Below, in pieces: positions 42,712 to 50,825 of a stretch of 64,000 bases of DNA. The translations under genes were made by a program, and so were the position numbers. This DNA comes from HGM04593 sp045654885 (lineage in GTDB: Bacteria; Bacteroidota; Bacteroidia; Bacteroidales; Bacteroidaceae). Location of the stretch: assembly GCA_045654885.1 (NCBI GenBank), contig JAZOOF010000051.1, positions 1-64,000 on the forward strand, read 5' to 3'. The number at the start of each line of letters is the position of its first letter. Positions within the stretch are counted from its first letter, which is position 1. Below the pieces are notes generated by a model. That model saw nothing but the letters and a program-made list of their open reading frames with translations, searched no databases and was not told where the DNA came from.

Positions 42712-44347
42712 CTTTGTCTATAAAAAGTGCCCTCGTCTGGGATTGATTGAAATCATAAGAAGCCATACATCCTTGAATGATATTCTCTATCTTTTTCAAG
42801 AACGGATATCTACAACCATCGCTTATCTGGCACTTCCCACAATCAAAACAGGTCGGAGCCATAATTGCCTTCATTGAAGTCTCGGGATGTTTTTTTAAAA
42901 CCTCAAATGCGGATTGCGCTGCTACAGCCTTCTCTGGAGATGCATCAAGCACATACAACGCAAGTTTCTTACCGGCCTGCTCCACCTCATTAATACTTAG
43001 ATAAAGCAGCATTAAAATAAGATTGCGGTTTACATGGTTGTTCTTGTTGCTATTATGAGAAAACAAGTCGATACTGAAATTATCCAGAGACTCCAGATAC
43101 GATATTGTCAAACGGGTTTGCTCCTCACTCAAACTATGCAAATTAAAAAGAGGACTCAAACAGTTCTCCGTAAGCTCCATCTTATTTAACCTACGATTCA
43201 GTTTACAGAAAGACTTGTCTATTTCCGACATTCCCGGAACTACAATCTGGAATGCAGGGAAACCGAGGAATGAATTGTCTCTTATGTATATGTCATAACC
43301 TTTTTCCATTAACCACCAGCATATATTGTTCAGGTCTTCTTTAAAGTCATTACCAACAGGGATCGAACACCCTTGATACTCATATGAAGGCTTATCCCTA
43401 AAGAAAGAGTCGTGAAGTCGACCTCTTCCATACATCAGACTTCGTTTGAATTCATTGAACAGATTCAACCTTTCGCAGGAATTGACATCATTCTCAAAAG
43501 TCAAGGAGTTTGCCGTATACCCCTGGAAGACCTCTGTAAAGCACCTTTCAAGTGCAACTACCGGGTTAAGGTCGGCACCCAAATGCATGATGTATTTCTG
43601 TTTGTCTTCACTGAATATCATCAGACCGATGACCGGAAAACCCTCGCCAAGCGAATAATCCTTAATATAATACGTCATTCCATATTCATTCCTCATTCTT
43701 TCCAGGCGGGACAATATCTCTGAACCTTCAAACACATCTACCGGAATATCAGGTGGAACTATCCGGCGTATATACATCTCTTGGATACAATACCTCTCAA
43801 AGATTTCATTGAAACCTTGCACAAGAGCCTCTTCAGGAATATTACCCGCACACATCCCGTTAGAACCGTTAACCCATCGGATCAAGGAATAAGGAACATC
43901 TTCCACCTTATCATTGTTTACATGATAGAAGGGCAGAAATACACCATTCATCCTTTCCATACTTACTCCTTCATCTGGCATAACTCTCGGAACAAATTTC
44001 TCTATTTGTGCAACAGCCTCCTCCTTTGTAAACGAATATGGTGACTCGTCGGGGAAAAAACGGCATGCAGCATTGACCGAAGCCGGGTTCGGATAAACAA
44101 TAACCCTATTCTGCACCCTTTCCATCATTTCAGCATATCCACTTGCCTTTGAATATATGCGGTTCATTCCTTTTCCATTGGTTCCGATAGAAGAATCATC
44201 ATCTTCAGTTATTGAAACACGACAAGAACAGAACATGTCGCCATCGCCATGAGGTTCCTCTTTAATAGGAAGCCCTATTGTTTCAAGAATCTTTTTAATA
44301 TTCTCAACTGTCACCTCGGGTTCCACCGCTTTATATCGCTTACTCAT
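42704..44347 (-). CDS. YcaO-family protein with C-terminal Cys cluster
   Basis: 547 residues. The YcaO fold is clear and resembles the stand-alone E. coli YcaO more than azoline cyclodehydratases: G-K-G at 58-60, A-S-G-Y-A-E-M-M-E-R (Glu73, Glu76), S-N-G-M-C-A-G-N (162-169), V-Q-G-F-N-E-I-F-E-R-Y (Glu181, Glu184), and V-V-P-G-M-S-E-I. Glu residues at these sites bind Mg-ATP in the family. YcaO enzymes activate amide oxygen with ATP to make azolines, amidines or thioamides. Near the C-terminus T-C-F-D-C-G-K-C-Q-I-S-D-G-C (Cys500, 503, 506, 512) is an extra metal or Fe-S-like motif that I do not know from this family. Overlaps both flanking radical SAM genes by eight bases. Confidence 0.92.
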   Translation of the reverse strand: MSKRYKAVEPEVTVENIKKILETIGLPIKEEPHGDGDMFCSCRVSITEDDDSSIGTNGKGMNRIYSKASGYAEMMERVQNRVIVYPNPASVNAACRFFPDESPYSFTKEEAVAQIEKFVPRVMPDEGVSMERMNGVFLPFYHVNNDKVEDVPYSLIRWVNGSNGMCAGNIPEEALVQGFNEIFERYCIQEMYIRRIVPPDIPVDVFEGSEILSRLERMRNEYGMTYYIKDYSLGEGFPVIGLMIFSEDKQKYIMHLGADLNPVVALERCFTEVFQGYTANSLTFENDVNSCERLNLFNEFKRSLMYGRGRLHDSFFRDKPSYEYQGCSIPVGNDFKEDLNNICWWLMEKGYDIYIRDNSFLGFPAFQIVVPGMSEIDKSFCKLNRRLNKMELTENCLSPLFNLHSLSEEQTRLTISYLESLDNFSIDLFSHNSNKNNHVNRNLILMLLYLSINEVEQAGKKLALYVLDASPEKAVAAQSAFEVLKKHPETSMKAIMAPTCFDCGKCQISDGCRYPFLKKIENIIQGCMASYDFNQSQTRALFIDKDE

Positions 44348-45680
44348 AATCTTTTGCTATTTCAATTATCTGTTTTCTATAATTCGCCTTCCAATCGGGA
44401 CACTGAGACTCCGTTCCATGCATCTTTGCACGGAAGAGCGCATTATGCGGACAACCACCGCTGCATAAAGGCATAAGCACACATGAAGCACAAATAGGGC
44501 TGTCATCCGGTATCCACTTCTGCCACTCCCTGTACCATTGTCCGCAATCGTTGCTTTTCCCTTTTGCAAGCATTCCAATGCTACCGCATTTCCATTGTTC
44601 ATCACCTATTGTATCAAGACACTTGTATATTTCACCTGTTGCGCTTATAACAATGTCGCCGTCTCTAAGACATCCGCCGCGCGGAGCTGCATGAGGAAAA
44701 CTATACTTCCACAATCCCAGTATATGTGCATATGAGATGCAGTCCCACTCAACATCCTTGAATTCATCCTCAGAATATAGTTGAGATTGAATTTCTTTTG
44801 GCGTAAAATTATAGTTTACCGTACGACAGAACGATAATCCGACTCTCCCGGCAAGAGCTGATTCCGCCAAAATGTCAAGAAAATCGTGAATGTATGGAGA
44901 ATTCCCCTTGTCTATTGTCATTCTCAGGGTCACCGATGCTCCTGAGTTTACCAAATCATGGATATTGCCCCATATCCTTTTGAAAGTTGGCAAGCCATTC
45001 CGCAGCGGTCGCCTTTTATCGTGGACTTCGGCGGGACCGTCCACAGTTATTATATATCGCTTCACCTGCAGTTTGCTTACGAGTTCCGCACACTTTTCTT
45101 CTGTAAGCGCATACCCATTGGTAGTTATGTCTGCGCTATACTCTATTGCATTCTCTTTGCAGAATGCAATGAGCTCATGAGATATAACCTTTATGGCATT
45201 ATAAGCCAGCAGAGGCTCACCACCAAACCAAGTTACCCTCAGCTTCTTACAGATTCCGCATAGGGTTCTAAGATAAGATATTATGTTTTCAGCTACATCA
45301 TTGTCTATACTTACAGGAGTCTTGCCCCCTTCAAAACAATATTTACAGTCGAATTGGCAGTTATGGGTGAGAAGAATTGTAAGATCCACATATGTCAAAT
45401 CCTTTTTGCCCGCACAAAAAGATTTGTTGAAATTCAGTTTTTCATCAACATCCGCATTCACTATTATGCCGGCAGAGAGCAAAATCGAAACAACATCTCC
45501 TGGAAGTGTTCTTATATCAACTCCGACTTCATCCTTTTCCATCAGAACTGAAGAGCGGGACCATGTATTAAAAACAACGTACTTTTCCTTTCCAACTGGA
45601 ATTATATCATTCCATACAGACCACTTCAAGCCAGCGCTTTCCTGACAAGCATTTGTCTTATTTATTTGTATGACCCTCAT
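44340..45680 (-). CDS. Radical SAM/SPASM peptide maturase (second SPASM enzyme)
   Basis: 446 residues. An N-terminal 100-residue domain (K-Y-V-V-F-N-T-W-S-R-S-S-V-L...G-I-I-V-N-A-D-V-D-E) resembles that of many peptide-modifying radical SAM enzymes. The cluster motif C108-Q-F-D-C112-K-Y-C115 is followed by W-F-G-G-E-P-L. The SPASM region has Y-K-C-L-D-T-I-G and C-A-S-C...L-C-S-G-G-C-P-H-N-A. The start overlaps the end of the B12-type radical SAM gene by 23 bases. The sulfatase-maturase-like layout suggests Cys, Ser, or aliphatic-side-chain chemistry, but the product is unknown. Confidence 0.92.
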   Translation of the reverse strand: MRVIQINKTNACQESAGLKWSVWNDIIPVGKEKYVVFNTWSRSSVLMEKDEVGVDIRTLPGDVVSILLSAGIIVNADVDEKLNFNKSFCAGKKDLTYVDLTILLTHNCQFDCKYCFEGGKTPVSIDNDVAENIISYLRTLCGICKKLRVTWFGGEPLLAYNAIKVISHELIAFCKENAIEYSADITTNGYALTEEKCAELVSKLQVKRYIITVDGPAEVHDKRRPLRNGLPTFKRIWGNIHDLVNSGASVTLRMTIDKGNSPYIHDFLDILAESALAGRVGLSFCRTVNYNFTPKEIQSQLYSEDEFKDVEWDCISYAHILGLWKYSFPHAAPRGGCLRDGDIVISATGEIYKCLDTIGDEQWKCGSIGMLAKGKSNDCGQWYREWQKWIPDDSPICASCVLMPLCSGGCPHNALFRAKMHGTESQCPDWKANYRKQIIEIAKDYE

Positions 45681-47028
45681 TTTTATTGATTTCCGATTTC
45701 AGCGTCCGCAAATGTTTATACCAGTAGTTGAATCTTTCCTCTGTCATATTTCCAAACAACCGTGGAGAAATCAACATCCCCAATCGGGTCCAATCCTCTA
45801 TGCTATCAAGAAAAGGCTCTATCAGCTCTTTGTTATTATCATAATCAATAGAACCGGGAATAGGCGAGAATTTGTTTATTGCCAACGATGTGGGATTTGT
45901 CTGTTTTATCAAAGATTCTGTCATCTCAAGATCACTCTCTTCTTCTCCGAAATAGTTTACTATATAACTTGTATAAAATGACAAGTTCATTTTATGACAC
46001 AATTCTGCTGCCCTCTTGCATTGTTCAACCGTTATAAGTTTGTTCATTTTTTTTAGCATCCTTTCGCTTCCCGACTCAAACCCGAAGAACAACTTGATGC
46101 AACCGGCTCTTTTCAACAGCGACACAAAATCCTCATCTGCCTGATCGGCTCTCAAATTAGCCCACCACCGGTATGGGCTACCAAGTTCTATCAAGCGATT
46201 GCACACGGCTTCCCAGTCTTTACGGAAATTGCCAATAGAACTGTCCTGAATAACAAATGTATCCACATTACATTGGGATGCGACACTTTCCATTTTTTTT
46301 ATAAAATAATCAGGAGAGTGGTGTCGGGCACGCAAGAAACAGTTATGAGCACAGAAATTACATCTATGAGTACAACTGCGACTGAATGAGATAGGCATTA
46401 CCGTATGCAGTTCTGTATTGGATATCTGGTAAGACGGTTGCACATAGAAATCCCTGTTCACTAAACTCCAATCAGGGAAAGGGAGGGTGTCTAGTTCCTT
46501 TACAACATCAGCCTTGACAACCTTTTCATCCCCTTTAAAGTAGAATCCTTTGATTTCTCTTGGTGAATCGCCATTCAACAGGCACATTAAAGGATATTCT
46601 CCTTCGCCGATAACCAGAGCATCAAATGGTATATAGTCCAAAGTCAATTGTGGAAGTAACGTAGGGTGTACTCCGCCACCGATAACAAAAGGCAGTACTA
46701 TACCATTATTCCGGTATTTGTCATTCAATGCATTGTAAATATCGGAAGCCGGTTTAAAACGTGCAGTGAAAAATGAGAATCCTATAACATCGGGGCGAAA
46801 ATCCAGACACACATCCCATAATATATTGATGGCAGATTCTACATCGCCATTTTCTGTCCTGAGAATCTGCATCATATCGGCAATCCTTACAGGAAAGCCG
46901 GCCTCTTTAAGAAATGTAGCCAAACCGACAACTCCTTCAGGAGCCCGTTCTGGCGAATCGGCAAAAGTACATTCCTTATTATCTATATAATAATCCGACC
47001 ATGGAATTACGAACAAGATATTCTTCAT
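45658..47028 (-). CDS. B12-binding-type radical SAM enzyme (class B)
   Basis: 456 residues. Residues about 1-150 have the Rossmann-like cobalamin-binding layout (D-V-I-G-F-S-F-F-T-A...V-I-G-G-G-V-H-P-T, V-I-G-E-G-E-Y-P-L). The classic D-x-H-x-x-G His is absent, as is usual for this class. The radical SAM motif is C219-T-H-R-C223-N-F-C226, within an Elp3-like domain; F-G-F-E-S-G-S-E-R follows. Class B enzymes methylate unactivated carbon or phosphorus or do ring chemistry. In a peptide locus, C-methylation of the precursor is the simplest idea; cyclisation without methyl transfer is also known. It follows the first SPASM enzyme by 30 bases. Confidence 0.9.
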   Translation of the reverse strand: MKNILFVIPWSDYYIDNKECTFADSPERAPEGVVGLATFLKEAGFPVRIADMMQILRTENGDVESAINILWDVCLDFRPDVIGFSFFTARFKPASDIYNALNDKYRNNGIVLPFVIGGGVHPTLLPQLTLDYIPFDALVIGEGEYPLMCLLNGDSPREIKGFYFKGDEKVVKADVVKELDTLPFPDWSLVNRDFYVQPSYQISNTELHTVMPISFSRSCTHRCNFCAHNCFLRARHHSPDYFIKKMESVASQCNVDTFVIQDSSIGNFRKDWEAVCNRLIELGSPYRWWANLRADQADEDFVSLLKRAGCIKLFFGFESGSERMLKKMNKLITVEQCKRAAELCHKMNLSFYTSYIVNYFGEEESDLEMTESLIKQTNPTSLAINKFSPIPGSIDYDNNKELIEPFLDSIEDWTRLGMLISPRLFGNMTEERFNYWYKHLRTLKSEINKNEGHTNK

Positions 47029-47058
47029 AGGGATTGCATCAAATGGGACAACAGTGTG

Positions 47059-48198
47059 TCATTTTACTAAAATCCTGTTTATTATTTCACGTTTTTCTTC
47101 AATCGTTTTGCCAAGAAGTATATATAGCGATCCACCCTTACTCTCAATCCACTTCAACACATGATCCCAATAAATAATATTGCTTCGGCAGCGATATGGA
47201 TATCCCAACATGAAGCGTTCACGGAAACAACCTCCATTACAGGTACGGTTGTATTTGCACGAATTACATTCTTCAGGAATTGGAGCTTTTTTTGCAATTC
47301 TTTCTCTGGCATCGGATTTCAGGAACTCTTCTGGAGATTGAGAAAGGAAATTTCCAATAACTGATGACGGAACATCAAATTCCGCACAAGAGAAAATATC
47401 CCCACCTGGGCTGAAAGCCAAATAGCGTTGATGACAATTCGCCTCTCTCAGACAAATGGAAGGCATACCAAGAAGCAAATCAGAAATCAGCTTGACAATA
47501 TCGGTATTGTTGGCCGGATTAGTGTCGTTTGCCCACAGGTCAAAGAACTCAATCATTGCTTGAGCATACTCTTCATCTGTCACATACATGGCTGATGACA
47601 TTGATTCATTCCCGGATATCGGGAAGACTCTGGCCAAACGTACATTCATTTTACGTTGCTTATAAAAATCGTATATTTCAGGAATGTGATGCAAATTGTC
47701 TTGCGTAATAAGATTTATAGCACCGCACCTAATACCAGCCGCCAGAGCCATATCTATGTTTTTTACGACACGGTCTGTAGACACCTCGCCAGAGGGGAAT
47801 TTTCTGTACCTGCTGTAAAGATCCAAACTAACCCCTATAAACCCATTGAAATGTTCCTTTATGAGTCCGTATGTAGCAGGAGTCAGTAGTGTCGCATTTG
47901 TTTGAGTTCCATGCTCTGTCTTTATTCCACAATCGGCAAATATGGCATTCGCATAGTCAATATATGTCAAAAGTTTCTTTGACAACAACAATGGCTCGCC
48001 ACCATGCCAACATATTGAAATACGCTTTGCACCATATAAAAGTGCATATTCTTTTACGAAATCCAATCCGCGGAATACTTCGCTGTCCGACATTTGCGCA
48101 CCTTGTGCATGATTGTCACGACCATAGCAGTACTCACAAGCAAGATTACATTTCAGGGTGACTTTAAATGTCACATAAATATTTCTGTATGTTTCCAT
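47059..48198 (-). CDS. Radical SAM/SPASM peptide maturase (first SPASM enzyme)
   Basis: 379 residues. The cluster motif C17-N-L-A-C21-E-Y-C24-Y-G-R lies at the very N-terminus, so there is no leader-binding extension. C-W-H-G-G-E-P-L-L follows near residue 65. The C-terminal SPASM part has C-x5-C (C-L-R-E-A-N-C), F-S-C-A-E-F and C-N-S-C-K-Y-N-R-T-C-N-G-G-C. This is the layout of anaerobic sulfatase-maturase relatives that act on peptides. It begins 21 bases after the stop of the 37-residue candidate precursor, the standard place for the cognate maturase. Confidence 0.92.
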   Translation of the reverse strand: METYRNIYVTFKVTLKCNLACEYCYGRDNHAQGAQMSDSEVFRGLDFVKEYALLYGAKRISICWHGGEPLLLSKKLLTYIDYANAIFADCGIKTEHGTQTNATLLTPATYGLIKEHFNGFIGVSLDLYSRYRKFPSGEVSTDRVVKNIDMALAAGIRCGAINLITQDNLHHIPEIYDFYKQRKMNVRLARVFPISGNESMSSAMYVTDEEYAQAMIEFFDLWANDTNPANNTDIVKLISDLLLGMPSICLREANCHQRYLAFSPGGDIFSCAEFDVPSSVIGNFLSQSPEEFLKSDARERIAKKAPIPEECNSCKYNRTCNGGCFRERFMLGYPYRCRSNIIYWDHVLKWIESKGGSLYILLGKTIEEKREIINRILVK

Positions 48199-48219
48199 AG
48201 TGGCGAGCCACGCAACAGT

Positions 48220-48333
48220 TTAGTCAAGAGGAGCTGGATGACCCTCATTGCAACGATCACACCATTCAGCGTTTACCTCACTTGCATCTAGACGTACCTC
48301 TAGTTCTGCACAAATACTTTCATTCTGCAACAT
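48220..48333 (-). CDS. Candidate RiPP precursor peptide, 37 residues
   Basis: ATG at 48333 to TAA at 48220. The first half, M-L-Q-N-E-S-I-C-A-E-L-E-V-R-L, is an amphipathic, acidic, leader-like helix. The second half reads E-V-N-A-E-W-C-D-R-C-N-E-G-H-P-A-P-L-D, with a W-C-x-x-C pair (Cys25, Cys28), Asn29, Glu30, His32 and two Pro. It has no signal peptide. It lies 21 bases before the first radical SAM gene on the same strand and is the first gene of the island. Small size, Cys/Trp-rich tail and position are the usual marks of a precursor, but I recognise no family. The spacing to a ribosome-binding site is AT-rich, as usual here. Confidence 0.72.
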   Translation of the reverse strand: MLQNESICAELEVRLDASEVNAEWCDRCNEGHPAPLD

Positions 48334-48559
48334 AACTGTAACGTTTTAATATATTTCCTACTCTATTAAGGCTTTTCGGATTCCGCCTATATCTCTTCTT
48401 ATCACCTTTTTCCAAAATAACATAAAGTATCAGGGCACTAATTTACACATTTTTTGTAAAATGCAATAGTTTATATCAAACAATCGGCATTAAAGTTAAA
48501 TAAAGTCTACAATCAGCATGTATATTCTATAAAAAACATTCCAAAATGACAATATATAC
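48334..48559. other. AT-rich leader region of the RiPP locus
   Basis: No long gene. On the minus strand a 21-codon frame (48358-48423, M-L-F-W-K-K-V-I-R-R-D-I-G-G-I-R-K-A-L-I-E) ends 24 bases before the precursor start and is in the same frame as it; it may be a leader peptide or chance. No consensus promoter was found. TTATTTTG (48413-48420) is one base off a -7 box, and TTTG at 48477-48480 has only TACAAAAA at the expected -7 site. Confidence 0.35.
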
Positions 48560-48605
48560 ATAACAGGCATGGGGCAACCGGATTCGGTTGCCCCATGCCT
48601 GTTAT
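48560..48605. terminator. 21-bp perfect hairpin between rho and the RiPP locus
   Basis: ATAACAGGCATGGGGCAACCG, loop GATT, CGGTTGCCCCATGCCTGTTAT (stem arms 48560-48580 and 48585-48605). It lies 11 bases after the rho stop and marks the right boundary of the AT-rich island. The T-tract after it on the minus strand is interrupted (TGTATATATTGTCATTTT). Confidence 0.75.
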
Positions 48606-48616
48606 AAGTCATTTTA

Positions 48617-50617
48617 TTATGAGTTCATACTGAGCAAAAACTCGTCATTGTCCTTTGTCCTTTCGAGTCTGTCCTTTACAAATTCCATGGCTTCGATTGG
48701 AGTCATGTCCGAAAGGTACTTGCGCAGAATCCACATGCGGTCGAGTGTCTGGCGGTCGAGCAACAGGTCATCGCGGCGGGTTGACGAAGCAACAATGTTC
48801 ACTGCCGGGAAGATGCGCTTGTTGGCAAGCGAGCGGTCGAGCTGCAGTTCCATGTTACCCGTACCCTTAAACTCCTCGAAGATAACCTCGTCCATCTTTG
48901 AACCGGTATCAATGAGGGCTGTTGCAATAATGGTGAGCGAACCTCCGTTCTCAATGTTACGCGCAGCGCCAAAGAAACGCTTGGGCTTGTGCAGTGCATT
49001 GGCATCGACACCACCCGAGAGCACCTTGCCCGATGCAGGAGAAACGGTATTGTAGGCACGTGCAAGACGTGTGATTGAATCGAGGAAGATAACCACGTCG
49101 TGTCCGCACTCAACCATTCTCTTTGCACGCTCAAGCACAATGCCGGCAATCTTCACGTGACGCTCGGCAGGCTCGTCGAATGTAGAGGCTATGACCTCGG
49201 CATTCACTGAACGCGCCATGTCGGTTACCTCCTCGGGGCGCTCATCAATGAGCAGCATAATCATATAAGCCTCGGGGTGGTTGGCAGCAATGGCATTGGC
49301 AATATCCTTCAACAGCATTGTCTTACCGGTCTTTGGCTGTGCCACAATGAGACCGCGCTGTCCTTTGCCAATTGGCGAGAAGAGGTCCACCACTCGTGCA
49401 GAGAGATTGTCGTAACTGCCGGCGCAGAGAGTGAATTTCTCATCGGGAAACAATGGGGTAAGATTCTCGAACGACACACGGTCGCGCACAAGTTCGGGCG
49501 ACGAGCCGTTGATGCGGTTAACCTTTACAAGCGGGAAATATTTTTCACCGGCTGCAGCAGGACGTATTATACCCTCGACAACATCACCGGTCTTCAGACC
49601 ATAGAGCTTAATCTGTGACTGCGATACATAGACATCGTCGGGCGACGCAAGGTAGTTATAGTCGGAAGAGCGGAGAAAGCCATAGTTGTCGGGCATTATC
49701 TCAAGCACACCCTCCACACGCAATACATCGGCAAAATCATACTGCTTTGGTGCTGCAGCAGGCTGTTCCTCGGGTTGTGGCTGCTCACGGCGCTCGTTGT
49801 TCTGACGCCCCTGTTTCTTGTCGTTGCGTCTGTTATCCTTTTTATTCTTGTCGAACTTGGTTGCAAGCTCCACCGGAATCTCAGTCGAATCGTTGGGGAG
49901 ATTCTCTATTGCGACAAAAGACTCACCTTCATCAACTGATGGTGCCTCTGTCACAGGCTCTGCAACCACATCCTCCGTCATTGGCTCCACACCCTGTTCA
50001 ACAGGCTGTTCTGCCTGTTTGTTCTTTGCTTTGCGGCCACGCTTCTTTGGAGTGCGCTCTCCATTGGTCGGTGTGCTTTCAGCAACCTCGGGTTCAACAG
50101 CTGCAGGTTCAGCCTTAGTCTCTACGCTGACAGTTTCAGAAGCCTCTGCCTGTACAGTTTCACTCTTTACACTCTCACTCTTTGGCTTGCGGCCGCGTTT
50201 CTTAGGCTTTGGAGCCTCTTCGCTCGCCTGTGGAGCGGCACTCTCGGGCTGTGGAACAACCTTCTCTTCAACAACAGGCTGTACAGTGTTATTCTCGTTA
50301 GCCTTTGCCGGTTCCTGTTTGGGCATTTTAGGCGCATCCTTCTCAACCTTTACGGCCTTTTCGCCTGTTGCAGTATATACTTTGCTGGGCGCATCGGAAT
50401 GGATGCGGTTGCGGCGATGCTCGCGACGGTTCATGCGGTTCTCTTCCTTGACAACAGCAGGAGCGCCGCTCTTGCTGTTCTGCATTGCCTGACCATCGAG
50501 AATACGATAAATCAGTTCGTCCCTGCCGAGCGACTTTATTCCTTTGATTCCTAAATCCTGAGCAATTGACTGCAAATCGGCAATCTCCTTGCTCCTTAAT
50601 TGTTCTATGTGATACAT
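48617..50617 (-). CDS. rho: Transcription termination factor Rho
   Basis: 666 residues from the ATG at 50617. A hexameric RNA helicase that ends transcription. A short Rho N-domain (L-R-S-K-E-I-A-D-L-Q-S-I-A-Q-D-L-G) is followed by about 240 low-complexity residues rich in Lys, Glu, Pro and K-K-R-G-R-K-like motifs, a known feature of Bacteroidetes Rho. The S1-like RNA-binding domain (Y-G-F-L-R-S) and the ATPase (V-A-Q-P-K-T-G-K-T, D-E-R-P-E-E-V-T-D, D-S-I-T-R-L-A-R-A) complete it. A -7 box at 50737 implies a leader of about 115 bases. Confidence 0.96.
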   Translation of the reverse strand: MYHIEQLRSKEIADLQSIAQDLGIKGIKSLGRDELIYRILDGQAMQNSKSGAPAVVKEENRMNRREHRRNRIHSDAPSKVYTATGEKAVKVEKDAPKMPKQEPAKANENNTVQPVVEEKVVPQPESAAPQASEEAPKPKKRGRKPKSESVKSETVQAEASETVSVETKAEPAAVEPEVAESTPTNGERTPKKRGRKAKNKQAEQPVEQGVEPMTEDVVAEPVTEAPSVDEGESFVAIENLPNDSTEIPVELATKFDKNKKDNRRNDKKQGRQNNERREQPQPEEQPAAAPKQYDFADVLRVEGVLEIMPDNYGFLRSSDYNYLASPDDVYVSQSQIKLYGLKTGDVVEGIIRPAAAGEKYFPLVKVNRINGSSPELVRDRVSFENLTPLFPDEKFTLCAGSYDNLSARVVDLFSPIGKGQRGLIVAQPKTGKTMLLKDIANAIAANHPEAYMIMLLIDERPEEVTDMARSVNAEVIASTFDEPAERHVKIAGIVLERAKRMVECGHDVVIFLDSITRLARAYNTVSPASGKVLSGGVDANALHKPKRFFGAARNIENGGSLTIIATALIDTGSKMDEVIFEEFKGTGNMELQLDRSLANKRIFPAVNIVASSTRRDDLLLDRQTLDRMWILRKYLSDMTPIEAMEFVKDRLERTKDNDEFLLSMNS

Positions 50618-50736
50618 AAATAAGATGATGATGCCAACCCACAACCGGGGTAAAGCTCACAATAATGAAAATCTGAAAAAAGATATTTTGATTGAAAAAC
50701 AGCAAGGCAACGATTGCCATGCCTTAATTGTAATTG

Positions 50737-50744
50737 CAAAGATA
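50737..50744 (-). promoter_or_regulatory. Probable -7 box of rho
   Basis: Minus-strand TATCTTTG fits TAnnTTTG, about 120 bases before the rho ATG. A clear -33 TTTG is not seen at the expected spacing. A small GGCAA/TTGCC hairpin (50706-50718) lies in the leader. Confidence 0.5.
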
Positions 50745-50825
50745 GCTATTTTGTTTAAAAACAGCTGTTTTTTTCTGTTTTTTTTACATCCGTTGCATAT
50801 ATTCGGCTCTTGGACGCATAAGAAA

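Noticed and set aside
40319..48333. Integrase, transposase or insertion sequence bounding the island
   Set aside because: No such gene or terminal inverted repeats are visible near either edge.
49818..50492. 224-residue Ser/Phe-rich frame antisense to rho
   Set aside because: Reflects the Lys/Glu-rich low-complexity part of Rho read backwards.
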